DNA of 64,000 nt. Source: Arthrobacter sp. SO5. GTDB lineage: Bacteria; Actinomycetota; Actinomycetes; Actinomycetales; Micrococcaceae. Positions 27,482-43,544 of this stretch are shown here, piece by piece. The position numbers and the translations under genes were made by a program. The stretch spans positions 1 to 64,000 of the forward strand of contig NZ_MQTQ01000054.1 in NCBI RefSeq assembly GCF_020532805.1, read 5' to 3'. The first letter of the stretch is position 1. Every line of letters begins with the position of its first letter. The notes under the pieces are model-generated. The model had not been told where the DNA came from. It made no database searches and was given only the letters and a program-made list of their open reading frames with translations.

Positions 27482-27485
27482 TGAA

Positions 27486-28136
27486 CTAGGCTCCCTTCAC
27501 GGCGGTGCGTACGAGTACGACCTGGCCGCGGGCGCCGGGGACGGCGCCCTTGATCAGGAGCAGCGACTTCTCGACGTCAACCGCGTGAACCGTGAGGTTC
27601 AGCGTGGTGTGACGCACGGCGCCCATGCGGCCGGCCATTTTCATGCCCTTGAAGACGCGGCTCGGGGTGGATGCGCCACCGATTGAACCGGGCTTACGGT
27701 GGTTCTTGTGTGCACCGTGGGAAGCTCCAACGCCGTGGAAGCCGTGACGCTTCATAACACCGGCGAAGCCCTTACCCTTGGTGGTGCCAACGACGTCGAT
27801 CTTCTGGCCGGCCTCGAAGAGCTCAACTGAAAGCTCCTGGCCCAGCTCGTAAGAGTCAGCATCTGCGGTACGCAGTTCGACGACGTGGCGGCGAGGCGTG
27901 ACGCCCGCCTTTTCAAAGTGACCAGCCAGCGGCTTGGTGACCTTGCGGGGATCGATCTGGCCGTAGCCGATCTGAACGGCGACATAGCCATCAGTGGCTG
28001 CATTGCGCAGCTGGGTGATGACGTTTGAGTCTGCCTGGACCACAGTGACGGGGATGAGCTTGTTGTTCTCGTCCCAGACCTGGGTCATGCCGAGCTTCGT
28101 GCCCAGCAGGCCCTTTACGTTACGGGTTGCGGTCAT
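27486..28136 (-). CDS. rplC: 50S ribosomal protein L3
   Basis: L3 is an early assembly protein reaching toward the peptidyl transferase centre. The 216-residue protein shows [63 protein letters not shown] and the glutamine of the PrmB-type methylation loop is replaced by the GVGASHG stretch seen here. It follows rpsJ by 17 bases. Confidence 0.98.
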   Translation of the reverse strand: MTATRNVKGLLGTKLGMTQVWDENNKLIPVTVVQADSNVITQLRNAATDGYVAVQIGYGQIDPRKVTKPLAGHFEKAGVTPRRHVVELRTADADSYELGQELSVELFEAGQKIDVVGTTKGKGFAGVMKRHGFHGVGASHGAHKNHRKPGSIGGASTPSRVFKGMKMAGRMGAVRHTTLNLTVHAVDVEKSLLLIKGAVPGARGQVVLVRTAVKGA

Positions 28137-28153
28137 AGTCTCTCAGCACCTCC

Positions 28154-28462
28154 CTACAGCTTGATTTCGATGTTCACGTCGGCCGGCAGGTCGAGACGCA
28201 TGAGCGAATCAACAGCCTTGGGCGTGGGGTCGATGATGTCGATCAGACGCTTGTGAGTCCGCATTTCGAAGTGCTCACGGCTGTCCTTGTACTTGTGCGG
28301 AGAGCGGATGACGCAGTAGATGTTCTTCTCCGTCGGCAGCGGCACAGGGCCAACTACCGTGGCGCCTGCGCGCGTGACCGTCTCAACGATCTTCCGTGCT
28401 GAAGAGTCAATGACCTCGTGGTCATATGACTTCAGCCGGATGCGGATTTTTTGTCCCGCCAT
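28154..28462 (-). CDS. rpsJ: 30S ribosomal protein S10
   Basis: S10 is the first gene of the operon; it also acts with NusB in antitermination. The 102-residue protein begins [19 protein letters not shown] and ends [20 protein letters not shown]. The ATG at 28462 follows a GAAAGAGAGTCAGG purine run; the frame runs open upstream but that stretch does not match the family. The promoter must lie in the 409-base region to its right. Confidence 0.98.
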   Translation of the reverse strand: MAGQKIRIRLKSYDHEVIDSSARKIVETVTRAGATVVGPVPLPTEKNIYCVIRSPHKYKDSREHFEMRTHKRLIDIIDPTPKAVDSLMRLDLPADVNIEIKL

Positions 28463-28871
28463 GTCGCCTGACTCTCTTTCAGTTAGTGCTGCTCCAGTGA
28501 GGGCTGCTCTGTTTACTTTCGTGTTGCATGTGGCTGCCGAGGCAATTGAAGTCGTAACTACCACCCGCCGCACAAGCTGAATCCGGAAAGATCCGGGTTC
28601 CTCAACCTGCCGACGTAACCGACCCCCGCGGTCGGGCGTGTCGCGCTATTCACGCAAACTCGCCCGCAGTTCCATGGGGAGTGGGTTATGTTTGGTCTCC
28701 CACCTGGACCCTGACACCCGGCATTATCCGGATCGGGACGCGAAGGAGCGCTTGAACAACTCATCTAGTATGCCGGAATTTACGGGCAGAAGCGAATCAA
28801 GGCCCGCGGGACAGGCGTGTGCGCGTCCTGCGACGGGACGTCACCAACTCATTGCCTTCGACAACCGTGGA
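28463..28871. other. Divergent intergenic region between rpsJ and the beta-glucosidase gene
   Basis: This 409-base stretch must hold the S10 promoter on the minus strand and that of the glucosidase gene on the plus strand. I looked for the TAGACT -10 seen elsewhere and did not find it; CATACTAGAT (minus strand, around 28764-28773) and GATAAT (around 28722-28727) are weaker candidates without a matching -35. No stable gene is present; the open plus-strand frame from 28638 is upstream of the real start. Confidence 0.4.
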
Positions 28872-30314
28872 ATGGATGATGAGGACATGACTGTGCAGGA
28901 TGCTGTAGCAGTTCAGGCCCTCGCCGAGCGCCTGAGCCCCGAGTTCCAGCTGGGCGTGGCCTCGGCCGCCTTCCAGATCGAAGGCGCCCTCTCGGCCGGC
29001 GGCCGCGGCCCTTCAGGGTGGGACGCGTTTGCCGAGAAACCGGGCAGCATCATGGACGGGCACTCCCCCGCCGTCGCCTGCGACCACTACAACCGGGCCC
29101 CCGAAGACGTCGAACTGATGCGGTCCCTTGGCATCGACTCCTACCGTTTCTCCATTTCGTGGCCGCGGATCCAGCCCGATGGCAGCGGGCCGTTCAACAG
29201 CGACGGCCTCGACTTCTACGACCGGCTGATCGACCAGCTGCTCGCGGCCGGCATCTCCCCCATGGCAACCCTGTACCACTGGGACACCCCGTTGCCGCTG
29301 GAACACCGCGGGGGCTGGCTCAACCGCGCCACAGCCGAACGCTTCGCCGAGTACAGTGCCGCCGCCGGCAAACGGTTCGGTGACCGCGTATCCCAGTGGG
29401 TGACGCTGAACGAACCCGTCTCCGTCACGCTCAACGGCTACGCCCTGGGGCTCCACGCCCCGGGCCGCGACCTGCTCTTCGATGCCCTGCCCTCGGTCCA
29501 TCACCAACTCCTGGGGCACGGGCTGGCCGTGCAGGCGCTGCGCGCCGAGGCCGTCACCGGCACCGTGGGCGTCACCAACCTGCACTCACCTGTCCGGCCC
29601 GCGTCCGGCTCCGTGACAGACAGGTTCCTGGCACACCTTTTCGACCTGGTCCTGAACCGGGTCTACGCGGACCCGATCCTCCTGGGCAGCTACCCCAAGC
29701 CGCCGCTACTTGCCCGGCCCTGGTTCCGCTCGCTGGGGAAGATCTCCGACGCGGACCTGGCAAATATCCACCAGCCGCTGGATTTCTACGGACTGAACTA
29801 CTACTACCCGGTCAAGGTGGCCACCGGGCACGGCAACGGCGACAGCCCCGGGGGCGCCTCCGAGTCAATGCTCAAGATGCCGTTCCATTTGGCCGGGTTC
29901 CCGGAATACGCCACCACGGGGTTCGGCTGGCCGGTGGCTCCGGACCATCTGGGTGTCCTGCTCCGCGAGCTGAAGGACAGGTACGGGAATGCCCTGCCGC
30001 CGCTCTACATCACCGAGAGCGGGGCCAGCTTCCCCGAGCCGGAGCACGTCTCGGGACCCATCGCCGACGCCGAACGGATCAGCTACCTGGCGGCCCACCT
30101 GGGCACGGCCCTCGATGCGACGGCACCCGGCGGCATCGCCGAGGACGTCGAACTGCTGGGCTACTACGTCTGGACCCTGATGGACAACTTCGAGTGGGCG
30201 GCCGGCTACTCGCAGCGCTTCGGCCTGGTGCACGTGGACTTCGACACGCAGGTGCGCACGCCCAAGGACTCCTACTACTGGTACCAGGCCCTCAGCCGGG
30301 CCCGGAAGAGTTAG
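28872..30314 (+). CDS. Glycoside hydrolase family 1 beta-glucosidase
   Basis: This 480-residue cytoplasmic enzyme should release beta-linked glucose (or a similar sugar) from short oligosaccharides or aryl glucosides. The GH1 signature residues are in place: acid/base Glu181 in TLNEP and nucleophile Glu382 in YITESG (the usual motif is ITENG). FQLGVASAAFQIEGA near the N-terminus and YYVWTLMDNFEWAAGYSQRFGLVHVDF near the C-terminus are family hallmarks. The start is uncertain: ATG at 28872 or the ATG five codons later (28887); neither has an ideal ribosome binding site. No signal peptide. It is a lone gene flanked by ribosomal and tuf operons. Confidence 0.92.
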   Translation: MDDEDMTVQDAVAVQALAERLSPEFQLGVASAAFQIEGALSAGGRGPSGWDAFAEKPGSIMDGHSPAVACDHYNRAPEDVELMRSLGIDSYRFSISWPRIQPDGSGPFNSDGLDFYDRLIDQLLAAGISPMATLYHWDTPLPLEHRGGWLNRATAERFAEYSAAAGKRFGDRVSQWVTLNEPVSVTLNGYALGLHAPGRDLLFDALPSVHHQLLGHGLAVQALRAEAVTGTVGVTNLHSPVRPASGSVTDRFLAHLFDLVLNRVYADPILLGSYPKPPLLARPWFRSLGKISDADLANIHQPLDFYGLNYYYPVKVATGHGNGDSPGGASESMLKMPFHLAGFPEYATTGFGWPVAPDHLGVLLRELKDRYGNALPPLYITESGASFPEPEHVSGPIADAERISYLAAHLGTALDATAPGGIAEDVELLGYYVWTLMDNFEWAAGYSQRFGLVHVDFDTQVRTPKDSYYWYQALSRARKS

Positions 30315-30326
30315 CCGGGCGCGCGC

Positions 30327-30452
30327 CTACTGGTTCTTATTCGCCCGGTTGATGCGCTTGGCGCGCTCGATCTCGTTGCGGAAATGCCTCTTCGCCCAGA
30401 AGAACGCCACCACGACGGCGATAACCACCAACAGGAAGATAAACCAGCCCAT
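30327..30452 (-). CDS. 41-residue single-pass membrane protein
   Basis: A 42-codon frame encodes MGWFIFLLVVIAVVVAFFWA followed by a basic amphipathic tail ending NRANKNQ. The first 20 residues form one membrane helix; the tail (KRHFRNEIERAKRIN) is strongly charged and would face the cytoplasm. A good ribosome binding site, AAGGGAGC, lies six to seven bases before the ATG. Its stop is 12 bases from the convergent glucosidase stop, and it starts downstream of the tuf terminator. Function unknown; I do not recognise a named family. It could be a membrane anchor or a partner of a larger complex. Confidence 0.75.
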   Translation of the reverse strand: MGWFIFLLVVIAVVVAFFWAKRHFRNEIERAKRINRANKNQ

Positions 30453-30525
30453 TGTGAGCTCCCTTCGTTGGGAGCAACGATATCAGCAGGAGGCTAAATC
30501 CATTCCTTAGCTAAAAGAGGGCAAA

Positions 30526-30559
30526 GAACAGCCCCGCTGCGACGGCAACGGGGCTGTTC
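30526..30559 (-). terminator. Terminator downstream of tuf
   Basis: GAACAGCCCCG (30526-30536) pairs perfectly with CGGGGCTGTTC (30549-30559). It lies 64 bases after the tuf stop. A second hairpin, CTGGCCG/CGGCCAG (30572-30578 with 30584-30590), lies between it and tuf. No long T-run follows on the minus strand. Confidence 0.7.
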
Positions 30560-30622
30560 CTCACTTCACGGCTGGCCGTCAGGCGGCCAGTCCGGTCAGC
30601 AGGTAATGCGGATGATCAAGTA

Positions 30623-31813
30623 TTACTTGAGGATCTTGGTGACGCGTCCCGAACCAACGGTGCGGCCGCCTTCGCGGATAGCGAAGCCGAGGCCCTCTTC
30701 CATGGCGATGGGCTGGATGAGCGCAACGGTCATCTCAGTGTTGTCGCCAGGCATAACCATTTCCGTGCCTTCCGGCAGGGTGATAACGCCGGTTACGTCC
30801 GTGGTGCGGAAGTAGAACTGCGGGCGGTAGTTGGAGTAGAACGGGTTGTGACGTCCGCCTTCGTCCTTGGAGAGGATGTAGACGTTAGCCTCGAAGTCGG
30901 TGTGCGGGGTGATGGAACCCGGCTTGACGACAACCTGGCCGCGCTCTACGTCATCACGCTTCAGACCGCGAAGCAGGAGGCCACAGTTCTCGCCGGCCCA
31001 TGCCTCGTCGAGCTGCTTGTGGAACATCTCGATACCGGTAACCGTGGTCTTCTGGACCGGGCGGATGCCGACGATCTCGACCTCGGAGTTGATGGCGAGG
31101 GTTCCACGCTCGGCGCGGCCCGTAACAACGGTGCCACGGCCGGTGATCGTGAAGACATCTTCGATCGGCATCAGGAACGGCTTGTCGCGGTCACGTACCG
31201 GGTCCGGCACGGAGTTGTCGACAGCTTCCATGAGGTCCTCGACGGACTTGACCCAAACCGGGTCGCCTTCGAGAGCCTTCAGACCGGAAACGCGAACAAC
31301 CGGAGCCTCATCGCCATCGAAGCCCTGAGCCGAAAGCAGCTCGCGAACTTCCATTTCGACGAGGTCGAGGAGCTCTTCGTCATCGACCATGTCCGACTTG
31401 TTCAGCGCAACCAGCAGGTAGGGAACGCCAACCTGGCGGGCGAGCAGGACGTGCTCGCGGGTCTGAGCCATCGGGCCGTCAGTGGCGGCAACCACGAGGA
31501 TTGCACCGTCCATCTGTGCAGCGCCGGTGATCATGTTCTTGATGTAGTCAGCGTGACCCGGGGCGTCTACGTGTGCGTAGTGGCGCTTCTCGGTCTGGTA
31601 CTCAACGTGGGAGATGTTGATGGTAATGCCGCGCTGACGCTCTTCGGGAGCAGAGTCAATAGACGCGAAGTCGCGCTGCTCGTTGAGTGTCGGGTACTTG
31701 TCGTACAGCACCTTGGAAATCGCGGCCGTCAGCGTCGTCTTACCGTGGTCAACGTGACCAATGGTGCCGATGTTGACGTGCGGCTTAGTCCGCTCGAACT
31801 TTGCCTTTGCCAC
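30623..31813 (-). CDS. tuf: Translation elongation factor Tu
   Basis: EF-Tu carries aminoacyl-tRNA to the ribosome as a GTP complex. The 396-residue protein has the G motifs GHVDHGKT (G1), DAPGHADY (G3) and NKSD (G4) followed by domains II and III ([36 protein letters not shown]). The effector region reads [14 protein letters not shown]. It has its own upstream promoter candidate and terminator, separate from fusA. Only one tuf copy is in the window. Confidence 0.99.
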   Translation of the reverse strand: MAKAKFERTKPHVNIGTIGHVDHGKTTLTAAISKVLYDKYPTLNEQRDFASIDSAPEERQRGITINISHVEYQTEKRHYAHVDAPGHADYIKNMITGAAQMDGAILVVAATDGPMAQTREHVLLARQVGVPYLLVALNKSDMVDDEELLDLVEMEVRELLSAQGFDGDEAPVVRVSGLKALEGDPVWVKSVEDLMEAVDNSVPDPVRDRDKPFLMPIEDVFTITGRGTVVTGRAERGTLAINSEVEIVGIRPVQKTTVTGIEMFHKQLDEAWAGENCGLLLRGLKRDDVERGQVVVKPGSITPHTDFEANVYILSKDEGGRHNPFYSNYRPQFYFRTTDVTGVITLPEGTEMVMPGDNTEMTVALIQPIAMEEGLGFAIREGGRTVGSGRVTKILK

Positions 31814-31881
31814 AGGTTCCTCCTAGAACGTTTTCAAATGACTTACCCTTCGACCGCGCTTGTCGCGGCGAAACTTCAGTA

Positions 31882-31910
31882 AGTCTACTTGGGGGGCTTT
31901 GGATTGATGA
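31882..31910 (-). promoter_or_regulatory. Candidate tuf promoter
   Basis: A -10 TAGACT (31882-31887, minus strand) lies about 70 bases before the tuf start. The region expected for the -35 (around 31905-31910) reads TCATCA, a weak match at 17-base spacing. The same -10 word appears at other core operons in this window. Confidence 0.45.
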
Positions 31911-31951
31911 AATTGCAGATTCAGGAACTAATACTAGTCCCTCGAGCCTGT

Positions 31952-32016
31952 CGGTGCAGATGGCCGGTCCACGCTTGACCGGAAAAGCGGCTGACCGGAA
32001 CCGGCCACCTGCACCG
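31952..32016. terminator. Long inverted repeat between fusA and tuf
   Basis: The arms 31952-31968 and 32000-32016 form a 17-bp stem (CGGTGCAG-A-TGGCCGGT against its complement) with one mismatch, around a 31-base loop that holds a smaller CGCT/AGCG stem. A second repeat, TTTCCGG/CCGGAAA (32023-32029 with 32032-32038), lies nearer fusA. The structure probably ends most fusA transcripts, and tuf then restarts from its own promoter. Confidence 0.65.
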
Positions 32017-32073
32017 GGTGAATTTCCGGAACCGGAAACGCACCCGAGTTTGCTGCGTTGAACAGTCCGGAGA

Positions 32074-34188
32074 CTACTCGCCGCGGTTCTTCTGGATGAT
32101 CTCGTCGGCATATGCCTTCGGGACCTCGGCGTAGCTGTGGAACGTCATGGAGTACACAGCGCGGCCCTGGGTCTTCGAGCGCAGGTCACCGATGTAGCCG
32201 AACATGCCGGACAGCGGGACGTGCGCGCGGATGACCTTGACGCCCTGGGCATCTTCCATGGACTGCATCTGGCCACGGCGGGAGTTGAGGTCACCGATAA
32301 CTTCACCCATGTATTCCTCAGGGGTGCGGACCTCGACATCCATCAGCGGTTCGAGCAGGACAGGGTTCGCCTTGCGTGCGGCTTCCTTGAAAGCCATACG
32401 GCCGGCGATCTTGAACGCCATTTCCGAGGAGTCAACATCGTGGTACGCGCCGTCGATCAGCGTGGCCTTGATGCCGACAACCGGGTAACCGGCGAGGACG
32501 CCGTCGTTCAGCGCACTCTGGATACCAGCGTCAACCGAGGGGATGTATTCGCGCGGAATACGGCCACCGGTGACCTTGTTCGAGAACTCGTACATCTCGC
32601 CCTCGGACGTGTCCAGCGGCTCGATCGCGATCTGGATCTTTGCGAACTGGCCGGAACCACCGGTCTGCTTCTTGTGCGTGTAGTCGTGACGCTCTACAGC
32701 CTTCTTGATGGTTTCGCGGTAAGCAACCTGCGGCTTGCCAACGTTGGCCTCGACCTTGAATTCGCGGCGCATGCGGTCCACCAGGATGTCCAGGTGGAGC
32801 TCGCCCATGCCGGCGATGATGGTCTGGCCCGTGTCTTCGTTGAGGGAGACCTGGAAGGTCGGGTCCTCAGCGGAGAGCTTCTGGATGGCCGTGGAGAGCT
32901 TCTCCTGGTCACCCTTGGTGTTCGGCTCGATCGCCACCGAGATCACGGGCTCCGGGAAGCTCATGGATTCAAGGACGATCTGGTTGCCGGAGTCGCACAG
33001 CGTGTCTCCCGTAGTGGTGTCCTTGAGGCCGATCGCTGCGTAGATGTGGCCGGCGGTAGCGCCTTCAACGGGCATTTCCTTGTTGGCGTGCATCTGGAAC
33101 AGCTTGCCGATCCGCTCCTTCTTGCCCTTGGTGGAGTTGACCACCTGCGAGCCTGCTTCCACGTGACCGGAGTACACGCGGATGAAGGTGAGCTGACCGA
33201 AGAAGGGGTGGGTCGCAATCTTGAACGCCAGGGCCGAGAACGGCTCCTCGGAAGAAGGCTTGCGCGTCAGTTCCTTCTCTTCGTCGCGGGGATCGTGACC
33301 GATCATCGGCGGGACGTCGAGCGGGTTCGGCAGGTAATCGACAACGGCGTCAAGCATCGGCTGGACGCCGCGGTTCTTGAATGCGGAGCCGCAGAAGACC
33401 GGGTAAAGCTCGGAGTTGATCGTCATCTTGCGGATGCCGGCCTTGAGCTCGTCGGTGGTGATTTCTTCGCCTTCGAGGTACTTCTCCATGAGCTCTTCGG
33501 AGGACTCGGCAACGGTCTCAACGAGCGTTGCGCGGTACTCTTCGGCCTTGGCCTGGAGGTCAGCCGGGATCTCCTGGATCTCGTACTTGGCGCCCATGGT
33601 GACGTCACCCTTGGAGTCGCCGGGCCACACCAGTGCACGCATGTAAAGCAGGTCGACGACGCCGATGAAGTCGTTCTCGGCGCCGATCGGCAGCTGCATG
33701 ACGAGCGGCTTGGCACCGAGGCGGCTGATGATGGTGTCGACGGTGAAGTAGAAGTCAGCGCCGAGCTTGTCCATCTTGTTGACGAAGCAGATGCGCGGGA
33801 CGTTGTACTTGTCAGCCTGGCGCCAGACAGTCTCAGACTGCGGCTCCACGCCTTCCTTGCCATCGAACACGGCAACTGCACCGTCGAGGACGCGCAAGGA
33901 GCGCTCCACCTCAACCGTGAAGTCAACGTGGCCGGGGGTGTCGATGATGTTGATCTGGTTGTTTTCCCAGAAGCAGGTCACGGCGGCAGACGTGATGGTG
34001 ATGCCGCGTTCCTTTTCCTGTTCCATCCAGTCAGTGGTCGACGCGCCGTCGTGCGTTTCGCCGATCTTGTGGTTCACACCCGTGTAGAACAGGATGCGCT
34101 CGGTAGTAGTGGTCTTGCCGGCATCAATGTGGGCCATGATGCCGATGTTGCGGACCTTGCTAAGGTCGGTAAGCACGTCCTGTGCCAC
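32074..34188 (-). CDS. fusA: Translation elongation factor G
   Basis: EF-G drives translocation and, with RRF, ribosome recycling. The 704-residue protein has the GTPase motifs [24 protein letters not shown] and [10 protein letters not shown] and the later domains II-V ([35 protein letters not shown]). I chose the GTG at 34188, with AAGGGAGA a few bases upstream; an in-frame start at 34215 would add nine atypical residues. It follows rpsG by 69 bases in the str operon. Confidence 0.98.
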   Translation of the reverse strand: MAQDVLTDLSKVRNIGIMAHIDAGKTTTTERILFYTGVNHKIGETHDGASTTDWMEQEKERGITITSAAVTCFWENNQINIIDTPGHVDFTVEVERSLRVLDGAVAVFDGKEGVEPQSETVWRQADKYNVPRICFVNKMDKLGADFYFTVDTIISRLGAKPLVMQLPIGAENDFIGVVDLLYMRALVWPGDSKGDVTMGAKYEIQEIPADLQAKAEEYRATLVETVAESSEELMEKYLEGEEITTDELKAGIRKMTINSELYPVFCGSAFKNRGVQPMLDAVVDYLPNPLDVPPMIGHDPRDEEKELTRKPSSEEPFSALAFKIATHPFFGQLTFIRVYSGHVEAGSQVVNSTKGKKERIGKLFQMHANKEMPVEGATAGHIYAAIGLKDTTTGDTLCDSGNQIVLESMSFPEPVISVAIEPNTKGDQEKLSTAIQKLSAEDPTFQVSLNEDTGQTIIAGMGELHLDILVDRMRREFKVEANVGKPQVAYRETIKKAVERHDYTHKKQTGGSGQFAKIQIAIEPLDTSEGEMYEFSNKVTGGRIPREYIPSVDAGIQSALNDGVLAGYPVVGIKATLIDGAYHDVDSSEMAFKIAGRMAFKEAARKANPVLLEPLMDVEVRTPEEYMGEVIGDLNSRRGQMQSMEDAQGVKVIRAHVPLSGMFGYIGDLRSKTQGRAVYSMTFHSYAEVPKAYADEIIQKNRGE

Positions 34189-34257
34189 GGTGTCTCCCTT
34201 TCGGATGGACTGCACGTCCGCCGCCGGCTCGGTTGAGCCGGCGGCGTTCGGGAAGTA

Positions 34258-34728
34258 TTACCAGCGGTAGTGGGCGAAGGCCTTGTTGGACTCGGCCATC
34301 TTGTGCGTGTCTTCGCGACGCTTCACAGCGGCACCGAGACCGTTGGAGGCATCCAGGATTTCGTTCTGGAGGCGCTCGGTCATGGTCTTCTCGCGGCGAG
34401 CCTTGGAGTAGCCGACCAGCCAGCGGAGGGCGAGGGCGGTGGAACGGCCCGGCTTAACCTCAACCGGAACCTGGTAGGTTGCGCCACCGACACGGCGGGA
34501 GCGGACCTCGAGGGAAGGCTTGACGTTCTCCATGGCCTTCTTGAGGGCTGCAACGGGGTCGCCGCCGGACTTGGCACGGGCACCTTCGAGGGCACCGTAA
34601 ACGATGCGCTCTGCGGTGGACTTCTTGCCGTCAACCAGCACCTTGTTGATCAGCTGCGTGACCAGCGGTGAGCCGTAAACGGGATCTAGAACTAGCGGCC
34701 GCTTGGGGGCCGGACCCTTGCGAGGCAT
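34258..34728 (-). CDS. rpsG: 30S ribosomal protein S7
   Basis: S7 organises the 3' domain of 16S rRNA and contacts E-site tRNA. The 156-residue protein begins [20 protein letters not shown] and ends [20 protein letters not shown]. It starts one base after the rpsL stop. The coding sequence happens to contain an XbaI-like and a NotI-like site in a row; this is native sequence encoding conserved residues. Confidence 0.98.
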   Translation of the reverse strand: MPRKGPAPKRPLVLDPVYGSPLVTQLINKVLVDGKKSTAERIVYGALEGARAKSGGDPVAALKKAMENVKPSLEVRSRRVGGATYQVPVEVKPGRSTALALRWLVGYSKARREKTMTERLQNEILDASNGLGAAVKRREDTHKMAESNKAFAHYRW

Positions 34729-34729
34729 A

Positions 34730-35104
34730 TTACTTCTTCTCCATCTTTGCGCCGTAGCGGCTACGAGCCTGCTTACGGTTCTTGACACCCTGGGTATCGA
34801 GGGCACCACGGACGATCTTGTAGCGGACACCCGGAAGGTCCTTAACACGGCCGCCACGGACGAGCACAATGGAGTGCTCCTGGAGGTTGTGGCCTACACC
34901 GGGGATGTAAGCGGTGACCTCAACGCCACCGTTGAGGCGCACACGTGCAACCTTACGAAGGGCCGAGTTCGGCTTCTTCGGGGTGGTGGTGTAGACGCGG
35001 GTGCAAACACCGCGGCGCATGGGGCTGCCGTTAAGCGCGGGAGCCTTGGTCTTTTTGACCTTAGGCGTGCGGCCCTTGCGGACCAGCTGGTTAATCGTAG
35101 GCAC
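34730..35104 (-). CDS. rpsL: 30S ribosomal protein S12
   Basis: S12 sits at the decoding centre. The 124-residue protein begins [18 protein letters not shown]. The streptomycin-resistance positions carry the wild-type lysines: the Lys in [14 protein letters not shown] and the one in [14 protein letters not shown]. The start is GTG at 35104, with a GGAG site in the leader. It is the first gene of rpsL-rpsG-fusA. Confidence 0.98.
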   Translation of the reverse strand: MPTINQLVRKGRTPKVKKTKAPALNGSPMRRGVCTRVYTTTPKKPNSALRKVARVRLNGGVEVTAYIPGVGHNLQEHSIVLVRGGRVKDLPGVRYKIVRGALDTQGVKNRKQARSRYGAKMEKK

Positions 35105-35453
35105 TCTCGTGTTCTCCGTTTTATCCGGAGCGGCCGTTGGCGGCCGCTCTCTCGTCGCTGCGCCCCGCCGCTCGAGCTGTGAACTTCAAGAGGAGCTGAG
35201 GCGAAGCCTTAATAGTCGGACCGCATGCGGGGACCGCGGGACTTCCATCCCGAAGTGCCCCTAGGCATGCGAAAATGTGGCATACGTTGCACAAGAACCC
35301 TGCAAACCGGAAACGTCGTCCTGGTTGAACCTTTCGGCTGCAACCGGCGCACTCATCCACTGCCACAATAACAATTAGTTACAAGTCTAACACGGCCGGC
35401 TCCCAGCCCTTAATCGGCGCGGCACCGGGCCGGCCCGCCGTCGTACCTTAAAC
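35105..35453 (-). promoter_or_regulatory. rpsL leader and promoter region
   Basis: A -10 TAGACT at 35384-35389 with a weak -35 TTAAGG at 35408-35413 (18-base spacer) gives a leader of about 270 bases before rpsL. The leader ends with a perfect 9-bp hairpin, GAGCGGCCG/CGGCCGCTC (35128-35136 with 35141-35149, four-base loop), 24 bases before the GTG. A Cys-containing open frame (35121-35366, minus) overlaps the leader but lacks convincing coding character. Confidence 0.5.
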
Positions 35454-35520
35454 AGCAACGCGGGGTCACCTCGCGCCCAATCCAAGGTTCGGATTGGGCC
35501 GTAAGTGACCCCGCGTTGCT
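35454..35520. repeat. Palindromic repeat, copy A (rpoC terminator)
   Basis: AGCAACGCGGGGTCAC (35454-35469) pairs perfectly with GTGACCCCGCGTTGCT (35505-35520). A second 9-bp stem inside, GCCCAATCC/GGATTGGGC (35475-35483 with 35491-35499), closes a seven-base loop. It lies 67 bases after the rpoC stop. The outer arms recur at 45287-45349 with an unrelated loop, so this is a dispersed element as well as a likely terminator. Confidence 0.8.
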
Positions 35521-35587
35521 TGTAAGGGCAGGGCGGCAGGGTCCCTACGTGGCGCGGAACGCGACACGAAAGGGCCCGCCCTGCCCG

Positions 35588-39487
<3,900 letters not shown>

Positions 39488-39555
39488 ATGGTCCCTGTTC
39501 TCTCTTGTTCTCTAAATTCTGAAGTCTTGGGTTACGGGAAGAGGGAGGAGAAGTC

Positions 39556-39581
39556 CGACGGCGGGCGGTGGCCCGCCGTCG
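39556..39581 (-). promoter_or_regulatory. Hairpin in the rpoB-rpoC spacer
   Basis: A perfect 11-bp stem (39556-39566 with 39571-39581) with loop GGTG lies just after the rpoB stop. No T-tract follows. It may be a processing or stability element that balances beta and beta'. Confidence 0.5.
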
Positions 39582-39592
39582 AACTCCGCCTG

Positions 39593-43108
<3,516 letters not shown>

Positions 43109-43160
43109 GAGGGATCCTTCCACAGACCTTCAGGCGTTGTCAGATCTCCCCCGTTATGTA

Positions 43161-43183
43161 CCCTGCGGAGTGACTCCGCAGGG
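43161..43183 (-). promoter_or_regulatory. Hairpin in the rpoB leader
   Basis: CCCTGCGGAG and CTCCGCAGGG form a perfect 10-bp stem with a TGA loop, 53 bases before the rpoB start. It is a possible attenuator or stability element; no T-run follows. Confidence 0.5.
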
Positions 43184-43197
43184 CTACCAGTCCGGTT

Positions 43198-43208
43198 CCG
43201 CTATATGA
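43198..43208 (-). promoter_or_regulatory. CCGCTATATGA motif, rpoB leader copy 1
   Basis: The 11-mer lies 90-100 bases before the rpoB start, just upstream of the leader hairpin. It is identical to the one before rpoA and to a second copy 86 bases further upstream. Function not known. Confidence 0.4.
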
Positions 43209-43283
43209 CCCGGGACCCGCGCTGGCCATGGTGGTGCACGTTGTAGACGGCACATTGATGGCGCAGCTGCCAGGCTAAGCCCA

Positions 43284-43294
43284 CCGCTATATGA
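43284..43294 (-). promoter_or_regulatory. CCGCTATATGA motif, rpoB leader copy 2
   Basis: This is the third copy of the 11-mer in the window, 176-186 bases before rpoB and about 60 bases downstream of the candidate -10. It would lie within the transcribed leader if that promoter is used. Confidence 0.4.
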
Positions 43295-43351
43295 AGGCTG
43301 AAGGTAAACAGGGAAGACGCAAATATCCACAATACGTCAAAGCAACCTACT

Positions 43352-43380
43352 TGTCTACCCCACTTCCGGCGCGATTGCAA
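43352..43380 (-). promoter_or_regulatory. Candidate rpoB promoter
   Basis: On the minus strand a -35 TTGCAA (43375-43380) and a -10 TAGACA (43352-43357) are separated by exactly 17 bases. This is the best promoter match in the window. It predicts a leader of about 240 bases for rpoB. Confidence 0.65.
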
Positions 43381-43410
43381 GCACCGGGGTTTTCGGCCGG
43401 ACGAGGGTCC

Positions 43411-43479
43411 TGCGGCCCGGCCGGCGGCCCGCGGCTGCGGCCCGGCCTGCGGCCCGGGGCTGCGGCCCGGGGCTGCGGA
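43411..43479. repeat. GC-rich repeat cluster upstream of the thiolase gene
   Basis: The 10-mer TGCGGCCCGG occurs four times, starting at 43411, 43436, 43448 and 43461, with a partial fifth copy (TGCGG) at 43474. It lies between the divergent rpoB promoter and the thiolase gene. It could be slippage-prone sequence; no coding role is evident. Confidence 0.65.
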
Positions 43480-43544
43480 AATGGCGGGGTGACCGGGCTC
43501 ACGATAACCTAGCCCTACATCGTTAGAGATCGGAAGAGACCACC

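Noticed and set aside
28638..28871. N-terminal extension of the beta-glucosidase frame
   Set aside because: It has no similarity to GH1 enzymes, and it covers the region where the promoters must be.
32137..34236. A 699-residue open frame opposite fusA
   Set aside because: Same cause as the rpoBC antisense frame; no domain, no start signal.
34683..34704. XbaI-like and NotI-like sites in a row, as in a cloning vector polylinker
   Set aside because: The bases encode conserved residues of S7 ([10 protein letters not shown] region) in frame, so they are native.
35121..35366. A Cys-containing frame in the rpsL leader that looks slightly like a zinc finger
   Set aside because: It overlaps the leader hairpin and the 5' part of the leader, has no ribosome binding site, and its codon use is unlike the neighbouring genes.
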